Source: Odontesthes bonariensis (lineage: Eukaryota; Chordata; Actinopteri; Atheriniformes; Atherinopsidae). Taken from it: a DNA stretch of 64,000 nucleotides. Location of the stretch: contig NC_134509.1 of the NCBI RefSeq assembly GCF_027942865.1, positions 22,368,697 through 22,432,696 of the forward strand, written 5' to 3'. The notes beneath the pieces were generated by a model, which was not told the origin of the DNA, made no database searches, and saw nothing but the letters and a program-made list of their open reading frames with translations. Below are positions 12,601-25,300 of the stretch, piece after piece. Made by a program: the position numbers and the translations under genes. Numbering within the stretch: the first letter of the stretch is position 1; every line of letters begins with the position of its first letter.

Positions 12601-14418
12601 CTTTTACAGTTCTCCCATCCTCGAGACGCCCACTAAATCAGGTACATACAGACAAACCTCCCCTTACTTCACCCACTCATTTTCGCTAATCATTTTTCTT
12701 CAGAAGTGAGTGAATCTGCCGGATGCAAATGTAATTGAGAAGTAAAAGAAGACAGTTGTACGTGAAAACAAACACATAGAGAGAAAAATCATGACTGAAA
12801 TATGATCCATATCTGCGATGTGTCACTTTCTGTCCTACGTGACGGAGTATCATAACAAAGCTTGACTTGTGAGAACTTGTTCCCCTGAAACTGAAAACAT
12901 TGTTTTTTTTGGTGATATACCACCTCAACATGACACAGTGTCTATAGTGACACATGAAATAAGACACTTATGGCAGTGCTGTTTGTTTGTCTTTGCTTTG
13001 TGATTGGAAATATATCTGTCACCATCTGCAAGTGAATGCCACTTAATTCTTTTAAAATGGCATCATGATGCCACAGGGTTTGTTCTCATGCAAAGCAAGT
13101 GAAGCAGTAATAATAAGGAATGCCGAGTAAGTAAAACCAACATATTTTAAACTAATGACTTGCTACAAAACCTGCCAGGGGACAAAGTGAAGTTAAGACA
13201 AAAGACATCTGGTTATTTCCTAATCTTTCTTTTAAAAGTTGTGTATGAAAGGTATTCTTAGATCTAAATATGCTTGTAATCCAAAAAAGAGCTCCTTATT
13301 GTGGTAGTAGAACAGAGTAGAAGACCTATGATAAAAACAGGGCTCACTTATGGGATGACGAAGAAACTGAATTAAAGCTCTGTGTTTTGAAGGATATGGC
13401 TATAGTAAATGCTTTGGATTGGACCAAACAATAGAATGTATGCAGGGGAAGGGGTAAAGTGGGCATGACGCTCTAATCAGACGATACTCTCTAACATGTA
13501 AACTGGAATTTGAAGCCAAAATGCATCTTTTGTAAACACCATAATCAGAATCATCCACATTTACAATAAGGTAAATGGGTTGCTTGGTTTCAAGTGGTGC
13601 TACATATCACATAATATGTAGCATGTTATTTTTAGAGAGAAGAGGCCTTCACCTGCCTCCCAGTCTTTTTTTAATAGTACTGATATTTAACACGCCAACT
13701 GAGGCCTTTAGAGTCTGAGGTGTAGCTCTTGGGGTTTTTTGCAGTTTCTCTGAGCAATGAAAGGGCATTTTTTTTCTTCACATGACTTTATATAAAGTAC
13801 TATGAAGTATTTTTTTCATTATTTGGTAAAAAATGTAGACATATCGATTCCTTTGAAATGAATGGAAAGGTGTGTCCAAACTGTTGGTTGGTATAAAAGC
13901 ATTATTAAAGCTTTCAGTGTTTTCAGGAGGAGAGTTTTGGAACCACCGGAACTCTCTTTACTATGTGAACAAACTGAAATTGGATATAAAACGATCTGGT
14001 CAAGAAAGTCTCGTCTGCAGAGATAAATTAAAATGTTTGTTTTTTTTATCCCAAAGGAAAAATTATGTTGTTGCAGTCTTTTTTATTTAGAATATGATTA
14101 GAAGCTTTCATTACGAACTGTAAGCAGGAGGTCCTGAATGAACCTAATAGAAATATGACCATCCCAGCAGCTCTCAATCAATTAGGCTGTGATAGTAGAG
14201 AAGCTTCATGGAAGTCGCTCTGCATTGAAGACGCATAAAAGTCTGACAGGGGTTTGCATGCCATGAGAAAAAGCCTCTTCTCATGAGATAACATCTAAAC
14301 TATGTTGGAAGAACGCCAAGCTCAGTCTCAGTCAATGCCAGGAGTTGTATCTCAGGCTAAATCAACCGGTAAAGCAGGGACATGCAAACTGAACGGGGGC
14401 TGAGATAGGGGACAAGTA
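12601..14418. other. Intergenic stretch, no gene seen
   Basis: This AT-rich sequence has only short chance ORFs. I see no splice pairs, promoters or repeats strong enough to call. Confidence 0.5.
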
Positions 14419-14426
14419 CAGGGAGG

Positions 14427-14607
14427 CAGGGGCGGTCCTAGATGCGGGCCGACCGGGCAGGCACCCGGGGCGGCATCGCGGGGGGTGAAAAAAAACTGTC
14501 AAAACCCCCCCCCAAAAAAAAACGAGGGGGGGGGGGGGTTCGTGGTTAAGTTTCTTCCACAGAGGTGCAGGGGCCCGGGGTCGTAAATCAGTGTCGGACC
14601 GCCACTG
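14427..14607. mobile_element. Short non-autonomous hAT element (181 bp)
   Basis: The terminal inverted repeats are CAGGGGCGGTCC and GGACCGCCACTG. The 8-bp target-site duplication CAGGGAGG is perfect (14419-14426 and 14608-14615). The interior is GC-rich with A, C and G homopolymers and no coding capacity. The 8-bp duplication and CAG…CTG termini are diagnostic of hAT. Confidence 0.9.
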
Positions 14608-15004
14608 CAGGGAGGTGAAGGCTGGCTGAAACTGGGGCAATTGGGCACTTTATTATACAGCAGTGACCTGAACTATTCCCCCAAAATAAAATATGCTCCC
14701 CATCCAGTCTGTAGGAGGATCTGGCTGCAGGAAATTGCTTGAATGCAGACAGTGCTAGTCTAACAACTTGGGCCTGGTATCATCATTTGTGGAACTTTTG
14801 AGACCCAATCCTAGTTCCCACCCTTGGTCTTCCTTCTTTATTTTGCACAGATAATGTGCCCCGTTTCTTTTAGGGCATCAAGTCATCCAAATAGCCCTCA
14901 GCGCCAAGAAGCATTTTCTTATTTAATCTTTTTATCTGTTTATAATCACATTTCCCTTTATCTATCCCATCCATTGCTTTGGCTTTAATTATCTTGTCAA
15001 CATG

Positions 15005-15128
15005 TTTTTCTTCCTTTTACGATCCACACACTTTGCCCTCTATCTTCTTTCCTTCTGTCTGCATGCTATTACCTTGCTATTACCTACTTTTAGTAGAAGA
15101 CTGATTCTACCAAAATGCACCACAGAGC
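15005..15128 (+). repeat. Local direct duplication, copy 1
   Basis: The segment TCTTCCTTTTACGATCCA … TTCTACCAAAATGCACCACA recurs at 16265-16390 with substitutions and small indels. In the second copy it runs on into LINE-like coding sequence, so both are probably pieces of one retroelement family. Confidence 0.7.
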
Positions 15129-15256
15129 TAGCCTGGGCGAAAGCCGACTGTTGACTCTGTCAAACAGTCTGGGAAAACCGAAGAGGAATCCGTTTCCATG
15201 GAGGGCGGGATCTTACCCAGCAACTTAAATTCATTGGAGTAACGGAGTTCCCTTAA

Positions 15257-15821
15257 AGGCGGGGTAGGGGATCTTTTTCTGGAACATTTTTTTTACATAT
15301 TGCTTGAAATACTCTTCACACCCCCATTGCAACCAATTAATTAAAAGTTTTGACACAAATATGAAAAGTTTTAGTGGCCTCTAGAACGTACAATCTAGGA
15401 AAAACAGTATCCAATCATTGTGAACGGACCGTTCACAATGATTGGATTATGATGCCGTCTATCAAACTGCAATCTGCTCCTCCCTCCCCCTCCCCCTCCT
15501 TCCCCCTGTGCGCGTACCCTGCTCCGTGAACGAATTACGCATCCAGAAGCTTGGCAGGAAGCTAAACTAGAGCCAGCTTGGCTAGCACCTAGCATTATTA
15601 AACGTATAGTTAGCATATACTAAATACTAAATACTAAATACGGCAACGATCGATGCTTGCTGTCAGAACAGCGCTCGTTCACCTTCGTGCTCGTGCGCGT
15701 TCATGTACTCTAGAGGCGTGCCTTCGGGGGGAAAGTGAAGAAAAGGGTTGGGACTTTTTACCTGTGTATTTTCAAAATGCAGCTTCGCTGGACTCAAAAT
15801 CCAGGATCTCCTACCCTACCT
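15257..15821. mobile_element. TTAA-flanked non-autonomous DNA transposon (piggyBac/Kolobok class)
   Basis: TTAA occurs directly at both ends (15253-15256 and 15822-15825). Inside them are inverted termini AGGCGGGGTAGGGGATC and the complement of AGGTAGGGTAGGAGATC. The length is 565 bp and no transposase ORF is seen. A TTAA duplication is shared by the piggyBac and Kolobok superfamilies; the AGG start argues mildly against canonical piggyBac (CCC/CCY). It contains a perfect palindrome at 15409-15447. Confidence 0.8.
15409..15447. repeat. Perfect palindrome, 19-bp arms with a 1-base centre
   Basis: ATCCAATCATTGTGAACGG is followed by a single A and then its exact reverse complement. It lies inside the TTAA-flanked transposon. 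Confidence 0.9.
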
Positions 15822-16264
15822 TTAATCAATCATAATGTTTAGAAATGACGTTAGTTATGCGCCGAGGTTCATGCTTACTCTCGCGAGGCTCTAGCTCGCG
15901 AATCACACTTCCCACATCCGCTTTCATTATACCGGTACCATTTGATAAATCAAACTTTTCCCAAAGCCAGTTGGAAGGAGAGCTACGACATCCTTGCCAC
16001 TAACAAAATTGACGAGGCATTCCTCTTGCTCTCGTTTTAATTGTGTAATGATCTCCAAAATTGAAACAACTTCATGGATAGCTTCTAGCGTTCTTCCATC
16101 GCCATGTTTATTTCCGCTGCTTATGAGGGCAGAGCCAAGATGGATGCCCTATTATAACAGCTTTATGCCAGCCTGTGTTATTTGTACAATATAACATTAC
16201 AGCCTCTGTCTCTGGGCGAGCAGTAGCTTGGCACCCATCAAAATTTCTTCAGAAATGTTCTAGT

Positions 16265-16450
16265 CTTCCTTTTACGATCCAGACAGTTTGTCCTCTATCT
16301 CCTCCTGTCTGCATTATATTATCTTTATTATATTGTCTTTATTACCTACTTTTATTACAAGACTGATTCTACCAAAATGCACCACAGAGCGACACAGGAA
16401 GGCATTCCTTCCTGTGGCAATTGGACTCCACAACTTCAATTTGTAAGTTT
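16265..16450 (+). mobile_element. Non-LTR retrotransposon 3' fragment with local-duplication copy 2
   Basis: 16265-16390 repeats 15005-15128. Immediately after it, one frame reads ERHRKAFLPVAIGLHNFN, resembling the conserved C-terminal tail of fish LINE reverse transcriptases. A short palindrome (ACAGGAAGG/CCTTCCTGT) lies at 16392-16413. No longer coding region survives. Confidence 0.5.
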
Positions 16451-17310
16451 GATACCTTCTATGGTGGATATGTGCAATAACTGTAAATATTTACACAAGA
16501 GTGTCTACTTATTTTTAACATTGTTGGACTGTTTATTTCTATTTGCTATATGTACAGTATATTTAAATTTTTTATGCTTAGTTAGTTTTATTATTATTAT
16601 TATTTGCATATTCTATTCCTTTTCATATTCTCTAAATTGGTGCAGCTGGACTAATCATTCAGGACGGAGGTGTGATGAGGTCTACCTAGTTCCCCAGTTA
16701 TCTTGAGGTCAAAAGATCTTTTTGGCAGGACATACAGATTTTTTCTTTTTTTAATCTCAGAATGTTGTAAAGAACCACCAAGGTTTCTAGGGTTTGCTTC
16801 TTGAACAGATAACCTGATACTTTTAATGAATGATCATAGGTACCATCATATGTTTCCGAGGAAATTTGGTTAGTCAGCATCTGTATCATGACGAATGCAC
16901 TTTTAAAATGAAACTACAAAAGCAGAAATTTGGTGAGACAGAACATTTTAAAGAAAAATATCAAGTCGTGACACATAAAATCTGTTTAGGAATTTCTCCA
17001 TAATATCTTAATGGGGTATATAAGGCACAAATAAAAAAATAAAAGCTAACAACAACCTATTAATGTATGAAAATACTGTAATAGGCGTATGCAGATTGTT
17101 ACACAATCACTAAACATTTTATTTGACAGGTGGGAAGAATCTAGTCACATTTCATAGACACAACTTGGCCCATTTTAACCACCTGAAACTTTTTAATTCC
17201 AGTAATAGTCATCTCTCTGAGAGTTTATTTGATTTTAATTACACTGCACTCCAGCAAGTATGAACATTTTGTAAAGTATGACAGCCTTATGGTATTGAGC
17301 TTTTGATCAG
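16451..17310. other. Intergenic stretch, no gene seen
   Basis: I recognise no coding motif. It may include further 3' sequence of the upstream LINE fragment. Confidence 0.45.
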
Positions 17311-17311
17311 G

Positions 17312-17352
17312 AAAACTCTTCTGGTGAATTTACATTCACCAGAAGAGTTTTT
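17312..17352. repeat. Short hairpin at the 5' edge of a LINE fragment
   Basis: AAAACTCTTCTGGTGAA and TTCACCAGAAGAGTTTT are exact inverted arms around a short loop. They directly precede the L2-like coding remnant. Confidence 0.8.
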
Positions 17353-17359
17353 CTTTCAA

Positions 17360-18348
17360 GCCAACTGAGCTCCAGAGGCTAAATTCATTGTTTGGTGGAG
17401 ATAAAACAATGGCTAAATAACAACACCTTGCAGCTAAATGTGGACAAAACAGAAACACTGGTTATTGCCCCTGATGACTCCATTCCAGGGATTAACCAGT
17501 ACTTGGGTGACTTGGGCCAGTCTGTTAAACCGAGCCTCAGAAACCTGGGTGTTGTGTTTGACAAGGACATGTCATTAGTGCAACACTGCAAACAGCTGAC
17601 CAAAAACTGCTTTTTTTCAACTGAGGAAAATCTCCAAACTCAGGAAAATGGTGTCACAAAATGATTTGGAGCTGATTATCCATGCATTCGCGTTTGGACT
17701 ATTGTAATAGTCTGTTTTCATGTCTGAACAAGAAGGAGCTGTCTCGCCTGCAGTTTGTGCAAAACTCTGCGGCGAGAATTCTGACCCGCTCTAATAGGAG
17801 GACTCATTTAACCCCTGTTCTTAAATCTCTTCATTGGCTACCAGTTTCCTCTAGGATAAATTTTAAAATTTTGGTTTTAACTTTCCGAGCATTGCATGGT
17901 CAGGCTCCACCCTACATCAGTGATCTGATCCAGTCTTACACTCCAGCTCGGGATCTGAGGTCTGTGGATCAGAATCTTCTGATGGCGCCACGCACTCGTT
18001 TCCAGACCAGAGGAGACAGATCCTTTCAGGCTGTTGCTCCAAGGCTTTGGAACGATCTTCCGCTCTCTCTGCGCTTGATGGAGTCTGTTGACGCCTTCAA
18101 AAGGCAACTTAAGACCTTTTTAATTGTTCAGGTCTTTTCTTAACTTTCTTAACTTTCTTAATTTTCTTAATTGTCTTAATTTTCTTAATTGTCTTGGGCT
18201 GCTATGATTGTCACTGAGTTGCTTTGGCCTTTTTAAACTTATACTTTTATGTACTTCTTAACTGTGTTTTTCTATTGTACCTGTAAAGCGCTTTGTGACC
18301 CTGGTCTGTGAAAGGCGCTGTACAGATAAAGATTACTTACTTACTTAC
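17360..18348 (+). mobile_element. 5'-truncated L2-like LINE: reverse transcriptase C-terminus and 3' tail
   Basis: Two frames, broken by a frameshift near 17665, encode the end of an L2-type reverse transcriptase. The first (17392-17664) has LNVDKTETLVIAP and LRNLGVVFDKDMS. The second (17682-18143) has RLDYCNSLFSCLNKKELSRL, QNSAARILTR, LHWLPVSSRI and WNDLPLSLR. The 3' UTR ends with the characteristic AAGCGCTTTGTGACC … AAAGGCGCTGTACAGATAAA, followed by a (TTAC)n tail at ~18333-18348. It is truncated at the 5' end as usual for LINE insertions, and is inactive. It sits immediately upstream of the VWA7-like promoter. Confidence 0.85.
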
Positions 18349-18395
18349 ATTTGAGCTGTGTTTGCATTTTCCGATCCACGCCTACACATGTGAAG

Positions 18396-18403
18396 TATAA
18401 AAG
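18396..18403 (+). promoter_or_regulatory. TATA box of the VWA7-like gene
   Basis: TATAAAAG stands ~30 bases before the inferred start of a short untranslated exon (~18426-18484). That exon ends at a donor, TTAAAG|GTATGA. The exon and promoter precede the coding exons in the same orientation with no other gene between. Confidence 0.55.
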
Positions 18404-18948
18404 CAGTTGTAGAGGTGAGGTGGGAGTGCACTTTAGACTTAGTTTTGAAGCTGCTGGAGCAATTCCAGCGGGAAATCATTAAAGGTATGATTGTTTTTTT
18501 TAAAGTTGAAGTAAATTAGTTTTTTAAAGATTTCTACTTTTAATATGTACATTTTTATATTACATTGCAGAAACTAAATGATCTTGAATGAAATAAAATA
18601 ATGTGATAATGTTAAGTGAATAATGTATCATTTTAACTGTGATTGCAATCAGTCATTTAATCTGTAAACTGTGTGTAATTTGTTTGTTCCAAGCAAGTTT
18701 TTGTCAGCTTTTTTTGTTGTATACGTTTCAACCAGTATGTTACTGTATATGAAGAATATATTTTAACCACCAAATAATTGCATAGGAATACCATTACAGT
18801 TGGAGCCCATTGTATGTGTGGCTTTTAATGTATTGCTGTTAAATTAATCAAATTCCTACTGAAATTTTTGTGAGCAAATAAAAGAAAAACACAAAAATCA
18901 TGTTGGCTGGGAGTGGCAGCATCACATTCCTTAAGCGTGTTTGTCTTT

Positions 18949-18975
18949 ATGATGTAAATTAATAATTTACATCAT
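18949..18975. repeat. Short inverted repeat in intron 1 of the VWA7-like gene
   Basis: ATGATGTAAATT and AATTTACATCAT are exact complements separated by AAT. No function is assigned. Confidence 0.7.
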
Positions 18976-19366
18976 GTTTGCCTGAGTAAATCACTGGTAA
19001 CAATGATGGTATATTATTGACCTTTCAAACTTATTCTTATGTTGCATAAAAAAACACCAGAAAATTATGCAAATACAGTATATAAGTAAAGGCAAATGTT
19101 TTTATAATTATCAATTAGCTGTTTTTCTATAAAATTATGCTTTGTGATTGTTTTTAAGTGATATTGTGCATCTTATTCTTTTAAATTCTCATTATTCTTA
19201 TGCCGTTATTTAACGCAGGATAAAGTGCTGGATGTTAAGATATTCGGATGTGTCCTATAGCAACAGCTTCATTATGAAGCAACATAAGCAAACAGAACGA
19301 CAATCAATTGAACTCTGCCCTCTTCTGATGACTAGTTGCATTGTCATTTTCTTTATCTCTGCAGTC

Positions 19367-22300
19367 ATGGCTTCATTGCTGGGTGTGACTCTGTTGGCCT
19401 TGGCTCTAATGGCCCCCACTGTTGCCTTTGTTCCCATCGGGGGAGGGGTGTCCACTCACGTCAGCATCACAGGAACTGCTTTACTGCAAAAAGTTACTGA
19501 GACATGTCGGGATGTGGCTGAGGATGCTGGTGATGACTTCAACCCCACAGTAGGATGATAGAGCACAGTTAACAGACAGTGATAAACAAACAGAGTCAGA
19601 GTCCCCATTTTATCAAGTGTAAAATCTGCCCACCATGTCTTCAAAAGCAAGAGAGGGACACACACAGAAAATGCCTGAAATCTACAGACAGAGGAATAGT
19701 GCACTTGTTATTCATCGTCTTTTGACCTCTTCCATTTGAAACTCAGGGTTCATCTCCTGAGGAGCTGGTCCAGGCCTGTTTAGGTCCCAAGGCTACAGGG
19801 CTGGTGTCTGGGGCCAAGTTCCACTCAGCTCTTCAAGAGATCTACACCCAGAATGGACTCGTAGACCGCGACTTTGTCAACAGGTATGGAAGGAGTAAAA
19901 TGACAAAGAGTAGCATCTTCGTAAGAAAATGAATACATGTGTTTAAAAAGTCAGATCTGCCCTTACATGTGAATAAAAAACTTTCAGTGCTCCACACCAC
20001 TTCAACTCTGAAGCTTTCTTAGAGGGGCGTTCCCTAATTACCTCAGGCATGGCGGCCATTAAGGCTAACATTCGCAAGGAAAACTTCAAGGCCGCCAGGG
20101 AAACACTGGGAAGAGTCCTTCATACACTGCAGGTGAGAAGTGTGTGAGACATCAACTCAACTTCATTGCTACAGCATTTTTAGAATACAAGTGCAACTCA
20201 ATGTGCTTTACAGAGCGAAAAAAAGACAGAAAAGTAAACGTGTGGAAATTAAACACAAGGTTTAAAGCTTAACAACACTTATAATGTTAATACAACGGGA
20301 ATAAAAGGGTTAAAAGTAGACAATGAAATAGTAGCGCACAAACATAGGGAATTGAAAATGTGAAAACAACAATTTTAGCAGAGCTCATGTATTTAAAAGA
20401 TGGACAACATGTAATATTTACATATATATGTTACGTGTTACGGCCGTGGCTCAGTGGTTAGAGTGGCTCGTCCAATAATCGGAAGGTTGGTGGTTTGATT
20501 CCCACTCTTGCCACTCAAAGATTGGTGAAACTGACAGCTGGAGGGGTGTCAGTCCACCTCCTTGTCACGGCCAAGGTGCCCTTGAGCAAGGCACTGTACC
20601 CCCATGCTCCCCGGGGGCTGTGATTGGCTGCCTACCGCTCCAGTGTATGGCATCTGTCTCTATGAGTGTGTGAAGCTGTGCATGTGTGTGTTCAACAGGT
20701 GCTGACCTGGATGGGTTAAAAGCGGAGGACAAATTATGTGTATTCCCTGTACATGACAATAATTCTGATCTTAATCTTTATGATCTTGCATACGTGTTTC
20801 CATGCACTGTCAGGACTTCTACAGCCACAGTAACTGGGTGGAGCTGGGCAACAAAGAGCCATATCGCAACCTCATACGGCAAGATCTTCCTCTGGAAAAC
20901 CTTGCAGGTGAGTGTGTGTGTAATATCTCTACACAGGATAATGTGTCATTCTTTCTTGGAGCATATCTATTGACCAAAGAGCAGAGATTGTTGGCTTGTG
21001 GCCAATGGCGTATCCACGGGTGTGCCAGGGTGTGCCGGTGCCACCCAAAGAGGCAGCTGGCACACCCAAAAAATTGCCGTCAAACGGAAAGTGGACGGGG
21101 GACATCAGTTTCCGTCCATTATTGAAGTCTTGGACTCATATGACAAAGATGTTTTTCCCAACATGAACTGTTTACTTCTGATCTCACTGCCTGTTACAAG
21201 TTGCTCTGTGGAGCGCCTGTTTTCAGTTGTAAACAGGATTGAATCCACCAGCAGAGCTACAATGCTCACAGAGAGACTGAATAGCATGTCGTTGTTCATG
21301 TTAGAAAAAGAGCTCGCAGAGAAACCGGACTCTGATGAAATAATAAATGCGTTCAAGGCCAAGCCACGCCATCTTGCCCTTTAAATTGAGAGCTGCGCAG
21401 TGCGCACAGGTAGGCAGCAATATCGTTGTGTCCTTTACTCTGCTGCTGAGCCTAATAGCTGTGTTCAGATGGTTGAATAGCTTTGCTGATCATGCGTAAT
21501 GTGGATACGTTATGGCTCTGTGAGAGCGCCTGAGTGTGTTATATTTCACTATGTTCATCTCATTCGGAACGCAATGTCTGTGTATGTGTTATGTTTCTGC
21601 AGTGTTTTTTTGAGAACACAAAGTGTGCTTTTTGTATTACTTTGTTATTGATTTATTTGAGAGCACATCACACGTGTGAATGTTAAATTCACTACTGTTG
21701 GTTGACTGTTACTGATGAGAACACACACAACGTGTGGGTATGTTTTGTGTTAATAATGCTGTATTCAAGAAATACATTCTTTTGAATGTTTGTGGAGGTG
21801 TAACAATGTTGAAAATAAATTTGGCACACCCAATGCCTTTTTCCTGGCTACGCCAGTGCTTGTGGCTCTAATACTGGAGTCCTGTTACTATTCTGAATTA
21901 TTCAACTGTGAGACCATTTAGTTGTAAGAATTCTTTGTCCAGAAGTTGACAAAAACAAATGTACAATATTTGTAGATAATAAATGTTGCATTTTGCTTAC
22001 ATAGATAAGAACACTGCCACCTGTGGTGACTGTGCGAGTGGAACATGCCCCAATCAGATCCTTCCCAACATCCTGAGGAACAAGATACTTACATCAGGCT
22101 ACTTGGACGTCTTCTCTCCTTTAAAACCTGAAGGTATTGTGTCTCATGAAAATGAATGGTTATTTGATTTTTACAAATCAAATTTGTAATTGTAATGGAA
22201 CAGAAAGAATGAGAGAATCATGGCTGTTTTTAATGCAGTGCTGCCTAAGGGCCTGAAGATCGTGGGCATCCGTTGCTGATTTCCACTCTGCACAGAGATG

Positions 22301-25300
22301 TGTTGAGATTCTCTGAATCTTTTGATGATATTATGTGCAGTAGATGATGGAATATTGAGTCTTTATATACGTAGATTTTAAGACTTTAATTTGAGGGAGA
22401 TTATTCTGCAGTTGTCTCTCAGTTTGTAGATGCAGGTTTTCTCCATTTTTACCTCTGAGAGACTAAGGTGCTCTTTTCATATCATGTCAATGACGTTTTG
22501 CCAATTGACGTAATTAGTTGCAACTTCTTTTTTTCGTACCACTTACTTTCAACTTTTGTTTTGTGGACGTGTTGCTGCCATCAAATTTAAGATGTTTATG
22601 TTTATGCATTTAGCAAGCGACTTACAAATGAGGATATAACATTAAAGCTAACATCAAAGCTAACAGTAAGCAACGTAGAAGGAGACCACTGGTCAGACTC
22701 TGTCAGAGGTGACAGTGTAGAGATAGAGTGCAGGCATAGAGGGAAATACTGAAAGAGAAAGTGCAATAGAGAGGGTAGGAAAGTACAGGATAAATTCAAA
22801 ACTCTTCCACTGAAATGTGTTCTACTTTATTATTCTATTTTTTCTATGGACCCATCCATGAGCTTTTTTCTTAATAATCAGAACTTATCTGAATAAATAA
22901 TATCCTTAATCTGTAATTACCAAAGAGCAGTGCAGTCACTCATCTATAATTTGTATACATAACTTTTATCCTGAATAACCTATGTATTTATTGTCTGAAT
23001 AAGGTACTTCAAATCTATATGCAATGCTAATGAAATCATGCTTTTTGTACCACCAAAACAGACATGACTAAACTGTTCCTGGAATTCATCCTAACCAAAA
23101 ATTTACACTCAAGTACACATACAGATGCAGTAAAGACAACAGTTTGAACCAATCCAGTTTGTCCTCTTCCTCCTTTTCTGTGCCAGGTAAGTGTAGCCAT
23201 GGAGGTAAAGCTGATGCCACTAGTACAACAGTACCACGAGGGGGCATCAGCAAAGATGAGCGTCACTCAAACAACGCGGCCTACCATGATGCTGCTGTGA
23301 AAGCAGCCACAGAAGCATCCCTTGAGCTGCTCGAAGACATCCGCTTTGCTGCAGGGGATGAAGAATTTCTTAGGTAAAACGGCAAGATATGAACAATACA
23401 TATTGAAGTCCTGTGCATAAGTGACAGAAAGTTGTACTTTGTGGGAAAAAAATAAAGATTATCTTGTCGTTTCTCATAGAATGATGGGGATTGCCCGTTC
23501 ATCTGTGGTGTGCTTTGTCATTGACACCACTGGCAGTATGTCAGACGATATCAAAGAAGCCACGTCAGTAGTTTACGAAATCATTGACAGCCAAAAAGGA
23601 ACACAGGACGAGCCCTCAGAGTACATCCTGGTGCCCTTCAATGATCCAGGTACGGATACTTAGGAAACCATTGTCAGTGTCAGCTCAATGCTCCTGTTAG
23701 GTGTTTCATTTTACCAAGATGCATACTGTAAATCCACACAGTCACATCGGTTGTCATGGATAAATGATACATTTAGTTAAAAAAAATGTCAAACTCCAGG
23801 TTAGTCTTTGTGCTCCTCTTTGTTAACATTTGTAGATTTTGGACCAATGATCAGAACAACAGATGCTGATAAGATGAAAGCAGAAATCTCTAAGCTCAAA
23901 GCAGATGGTGGTGGTGATGCTCCAGAGATGTGCCTGTCAGGGCTTCAGGTATGACATCTTCAAATCGTAAACGGAAAACTTAGATGGATTTCTTTTAAAA
24001 GGGTGAAGTTATGAATCCTTTAAAGACATGGAACCCTTGTTTCTTCAGCTGGCTCTCACTGGTGCCCCCTCCTCATCCGACATCTATGTTTTCACTGATG
24101 CTGTAGCCAAAGATTTTAACCTCAAGGACACTATTATTGCTCTCATGAGGAGTACCAAGTCAAAGGTAAATGCTGACTGGCACGAAATGATGGCCAGTGT
24201 TCATTCAGTCTGAAGAGGTGAGTTGGTTGAAAGCCGTATAATTGTCATATTAACTCTTCTCCACAGGTATCGTTCTTCATGACTAATACCCTGGGTAGGC
24301 GCCGTCGTTCTCTAACAGCTTCCTTTGAAGACTACAAGGAATTAGCTTTGGCATCTGGAGGCCAAGCCATCCAGGTATCAAAGTCACAGCTGCCTCAGGC
24401 CACAGACATCATTCTTGATAGCTCAACATCAGCCCTGGTAAGATTTTGGCACTGTACAAATATCCTTGACCTGAAGCATGAATCAGACCTGAACTTATGG
24501 AAAATTGTCCACCTTTCCCTCAGGTGACAGTTCTTAATCGAGCAACGAATGTTGGAAGTGAAGAGACTTTCCCCTTTATGTTGGATGAATCATTGACAAA
24601 TATCACTATTTACATCACAGGAACATCCATTACTTTTACACTGACCAACCCTGCTGGTAACTCACAGTTCCAAACACTTAAGATGGTATGAATGTCTTCC
24701 CTTCTCACTGAAAATATTGTCACGATGATGTATGCATAACTTTTATAGGGGTGAGCCAGAATCACAATGAGCCCAGCGGTAAACTGGGAGCCATTCAGAC
24801 AGTGGGGAACCTGAGAAGAATTCGTCTTAACTCTAACAAGCAAGCAGGACTCTGGAAGATCACCGTCAAATCCACCCAACCATACACACTTAAAGTCACA
24901 GGTCAGATACTGTTTATTTGTGTGTTACATATATACACAGTTGAATGAACTAAATTACCCAGTCTTTAGGTAATCAGGAGTTTCAGCTCCACCAGAAAAG
25001 TTTTGTTTTGTCGTCTCAACATTTCTGAACCACGAATTTGCCTCTCAGCTAAAAGAAACTGGTGTCTTTCCCACTTTATCACAAAGTGGCATCTTTTAAG
25101 GAAAGTCCAGGGTTTAGGGAGGCTTAAATGGAAAACTGCGTATCTTAAACTCCCATCAGCCCACTAACCTACAAAGAAGTGCTCGCTGGTATTTAAGGCC
25201 TCAAATTGGTTTAATGAAACGTAAAATAGCAAGAAGAGAACGTGTCCATTGTTTCTAGGACCTGTTCGTTAGTGGTGTCTGAGTTGTTCTTATTCAGTGT

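Noticed and set aside
19232..19366. Upstream in-frame ATG for the VWA7-like protein
   Set aside because: It lies inside intron 1, before the CTCTGCAG acceptor at 19364. The ATG at 19367 directly follows the acceptor and starts a good signal peptide.
20455..20527. tRNA gene
   Set aside because: A- and B-box-like sequences are present, but the rest does not fold as a cloverleaf and the body is a SINE.
22228..22280. Possible alternative last exon of the VWA7-like gene (frame ends …IVGIRC then stop)
   Set aside because: An AG acceptor and matching phase exist, but the sequence looks like part of an interspersed fish repeat, and the exon at 23187 continues the protein correctly.
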